NCBI GenBank assembly: GCA_964484185.1
Contig: CAZAEQ010000066.1
Span: 1 to 16,445, forward strand
Length of the DNA: 16,445 nucleotides
Origin: F1-120-MAGs238 sp964484185
GTDB taxonomy: Bacteria; Planctomycetota; Phycisphaerae; Phycisphaerales; UBA1924
Direction of reading: 5' to 3'
Part shown: piece by piece, positions 14,153 to 16,445 of the stretch
Layout of the letters: each line of letters begins with the position of its first letter
How positions within the stretch are numbered: the stretch's first letter is position 1
Program-made: the position numbers and the translations under genes
Notes under the pieces: model-generated
The model's database searches: none
Seen by the model: the letters and a program-made list of their open reading frames with translations, nothing else
Told to the model about the DNA's origin: nothing

Positions 14153-16445
14153 ATGGTGAATACGCAATCAGTATCGATGAAACACTTGCTGAGAAGTCTC
14201 GCGGCAATGTGCCTTCTGGCATGTAGCGCGTTCTTTGCTCCCGCAGCGAAGGCAACGGACCCAGTGGTACCCGGTGCACCCGCGGTGACAGCGCCTCATA
14301 CACACTCAGCCCACCAGGCTGGCGGCGAAGTCAACATCGTTCTGCCCGACCTCACCGGCAAGGTTGTCGATGTGCACTTCCTCGGCGACTTCAGCGGCCA
14401 TCAGCTCCTCATGATGGGACTGATCGTCAGCATGGCTGGCCTTGGTTTTGGACTCTGGATCTACATGCAGCTCAAGGGAATGCCCGTCCATAGCAGCATG
14501 CTGGAAGTCTCTGAACTTATCTACGAGACGTGCAAGACGTATCTCCTTCGTCAGGGCAAATTCCTGATGGTGCTATGGGCGTTTATCGCCGCCGCAGTCG
14601 GTGCGTACTTTGGTTTCTTCATTCCTTTTGAGAATCCATCTACGCACGTCATGGAAAGCGGCCTTCCCTGGGGTCGCGTTGCACTGATCCTGTTCTTCTC
14701 ACTGGTCGGTATCGCCGGTTCATACGGCGTCGCATGGTTCGGCATCCGCGTCAACACCTTCGCTAACTCCCGTGCAGCATTCAATTCACTCCGCGGCAAG
14801 CCCTGGCCCTGCTACGACATTCCTCTTAAGGCCGGTATGTCCATCGGCATGGCCCTGATCAGCGTTGAACTGCTGATCATGCTCATCATCCTCTTGTTCC
14901 TCCCGACGTACCTCGCCGGCCCATGCTTCATCGGTTTCGCAATCGGTGAATCACTCGGCGCAGCTGCTCTCCGTATCGCTGGTGGTATCTTCACCAAGAT
15001 CGCAGATATCGGCTCTGACCTTATGAAGATCGTCTTCAAGATTAAAGAAGACGATGCGCGTAACCCCGGCGTAATCGCTGACTGCGTCGGCGATAACGCT
15101 GGCGACTCAGTTGGTCCTTCAGCTGACGGCTTCGAAACCTACGGCGTCACCGGCGTCGCACTGATTTCGTTCATCATGCTCGCAGTCAAAGACCCCAGTG
15201 TCCAGGTTCAACTCCTGGTCTGGATCTTCATGATGCGAATCATCATGGTCATCGCTTCGGCCGTTGCATACTTCATCAACCAGTCAATCGCCAAGGCTCA
15301 GTACGGCAATGCTCCCAAAATGAACTTCGAGCATCCGCTCACCATGCTCGTCGGCATCACCAGCGTACTTTCAATCGTCCTCACGTTCATCGTCAGCTGG
15401 TTGCTCATTCCAAACATCATGGGCGACACCACACTGTGGTGGAAACTCAGCTTGATTATCACCTGTGGTACCGCCGCGGGCGCGATCATTCCTGAACTGG
15501 TCAAGGTCTTCACCAGCGTTCACAGCCGCCACGTCAAGGAAGTTGTCACGGCTTCTGAACAGGGCGGAGCTTCGCTCAACATTCTCTCAGGTCTTGTCGC
15601 TGGTAACTTCTCTGGTTACTGGATCGGTCTTGCGATCATGTTCCTCATGGGCATCGCGTACTACGTCTCGGGTATGCCCGCAGAAGGCGGCGCAACTCTT
15701 GGTGCACTCATGGTTGCACCGGCCGTGTTCTCCTTCGGCCTGGTTGCATTCGGGTTCCTGGGCATGGGCCCGGTGACCATCGCGGTTGATAGCTATGGCC
15801 CGGTGACCGACAACGCTCAGAGCGTGTTCGAACTTTCACAGATCGAGCAGGTCCCCAACATCAACGCCGAAGTAAAGCAGCAGTTTGGTTTCGAGCCCAA
15901 CTTCGAAAAGGGCAAGGAATTCCTCGAAGAGAACGATGGCGCCGGGAACACGTTCAAGGCAACTGCCAAGCCCGTGCTCATCGGTACCGCAGTCGTGGGT
16001 GCTACCACGATGATCTTTGCTCTTATCGTCGGCCTGACCAATGGCCTCGAAAACAAAGAAGCTATCGCCACCATGAGCTTGCTGCACCCGCCGTTCCTGC
16101 TCGGCCTCATGGCGGGCGGAGCGATCATCTACTGGTTCACAGGTGCATCGATTCAGGCAGTGTCCACCGGTGCATACCGCGCGGTTGAATTCATCAAGGC
16201 CAACATCAAGCTTGATGGTTCCACCAAGGCAAGCGTTGAAGACAGCAAGAAGGTCGTCGATATCTGTACGGTCTACGCACAGAAGGGCATGTTCAATATC
16301 TTCCTTGGCGTCTTCTTCTCAACCCTCGCATTCGCGTTCTATGACTCGTTCTTCTTCATTGGCTTCCTCGTCTCCACCGCACTCTTCGGTCTCTACCAGG
16401 CCATCTTCATGGCCAACGCCGGCGGTGCATGGGACAATGCCAAGA
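14153..16445 (+). CDS. hppA: Membrane-bound proton/sodium-translocating pyrophosphatase (C-terminus outside window)
   Basis: The protein hydrolyses pyrophosphate and pumps H+ and/or Na+ across the membrane. About 764 residues are visible and the frame is open at the edge. The start ATG at 14153 has GAGG(A) 8 bases upstream. Residues 9-35 form a signal-peptide-like segment (hydrophobic core, FFAPAAKA), so an extra N-terminal segment is likely removed. Catalytic signatures are GGIFTKIAD (277-285), DCVGDNAGDS (310-319), DSYGPVTDNA (546-555) and, at the very edge, GGAWDNAK (757-764). The usual YLxRQ motif is at about 130. K602 in GNTFKA is the lysine that goes with K+-independent enzymes; the partner Thr three residues later is Ala (605) here. 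The DN...GNT loop (553-598) is about 16 residues longer than in the common form, so this is a divergent clade. Ion specificity is not settled. It is preceded by the rpsU hairpin and is probably its own transcript. Confidence 0.95.
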   Translation, partial: MVNTQSVSMKHLLRSLAAMCLLACSAFFAPAAKATDPVVPGAPAVTAPHTHSAHQAGGEVNIVLPDLTGKVVDVHFLGDFSGHQLLMMGLIVSMAGLGFGLWIYMQLKGMPVHSSMLEVSELIYETCKTYLLRQGKFLMVLWAFIAAAVGAYFGFFIPFENPSTHVMESGLPWGRVALILFFSLVGIAGSYGVAWFGIRVNTFANSRAAFNSLRGKPWPCYDIPLKAGMSIGMALISVELLIMLIILLFLPTYLAGPCFIGFAIGESLGAAALRIAGGIFTKIADIGSDLMKIVFKIKEDDARNPGVIADCVGDNAGDSVGPSADGFETYGVTGVALISFIMLAVKDPSVQVQLLVWIFMMRIIMVIASAVAYFINQSIAKAQYGNAPKMNFEHPLTMLVGITSVLSIVLTFIVSWLLIPNIMGDTTLWWKLSLIITCGTAAGAIIPELVKVFTSVHSRHVKEVVTASEQGGASLNILSGLVAGNFSGYWIGLAIMFLMGIAYYVSGMPAEGGATLGALMVAPAVFSFGLVAFGFLGMGPVTIAVDSYGPVTDNAQSVFELSQIEQVPNINAEVKQQFGFEPNFEKGKEFLEENDGAGNTFKATAKPVLIGTAVVGATTMIFALIVGLTNGLENKEAIATMSLLHPPFLLGLMAGGAIIYWFTGASIQAVSTGAYRAVEFIKANIKLDGSTKASVEDSKKVVDICTVYAQKGMFNIFLGVFFSTLAFAFYDSFFFIGFLVSTALFGLYQAIFMANAGGAWDNAK

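Noticed and set aside
1..16445. CRISPR arrays, insertion sequences, phage or defence genes
   Set aside because: No repeat-spacer pattern, transposase motif or terminal inverted repeats were found; the gene content is envelope, regulation, translation and ion transport.

Overview
The window looks like chromosomal DNA from a planctomycete, probably of the Phycisphaerae. The clues are secreted proteins with a C-terminal EF-hand/dockerin-like DxSGDGxVD tail, cysteine-containing beta-sandwich modules that open with 'NDDC', an exosortase-type C-terminal tripartite tail with 'PAP' in place of 'PEP', a CxxC...CxxC zinc-ribbon membrane protein of a style common in that group, and a divergent membrane pyrophosphatase made with a signal peptide. 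The assignment comes from recognising protein style, not from a marker phylogeny. The stop codons are standard, with TGA, TAA and TAG all read as stops.

Layout. (1) 1-2235, minus: a large secreted multi-domain protein whose C-terminus runs off the left edge. (2) 2347-3888, minus: an MFS_3-type exporter, probably starting at a GTG. (3) 3889-4316: the control region between divergent genes. (4) 4317-6311, plus: a secreted beta-propeller protein broken by a single in-frame TGA at codon 99, followed 39 bases later by a small exosortase-sorted protein (6351-7010). (5) 7292-8068, minus: a zinc-ribbon membrane protein, divergent from a PerR/Fur-like regulator without structural-zinc cysteines (8164-8655); a PilZ protein follows (8748-9149), closed by a clear intrinsic terminator. 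(6) 9241-10569, minus: a secreted TraB/GumN-like protein with what reads as a GspG pseudopilin globular domain inserted in it. (7) 10766-10852, plus: tRNA-Ser(GGA), with a terminator-shaped hairpin touching its 5' end and an inverted copy of its T-arm in a cluster of hairpins downstream. (8) 11106-13268, plus: two tandem paralogous membrane-anchored TPR proteins, the second with an N-terminal module resembling the start of T2SS-F/PilC proteins. (9) 13269-13747: a gene-free region with repeats and hairpins. (10) 13748-13957: ribosomal protein S21. (11) 14153 to the right edge: a membrane-bound pyrophosphatase.

Most of the genes are housekeeping or envelope functions (translation, ion pumping, regulation, surface proteins). 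No mobile element, CRISPR array or defence cassette is visible. The most unusual items are the TraB/pseudopilin composite, the single nonsense codon in an otherwise intact secreted protein, the TPR pair with its secretion-type N-terminal module, the PerR-like protein that keeps the sensing site but lacks the zinc cysteines, and the hairpins around tRNA-Ser.
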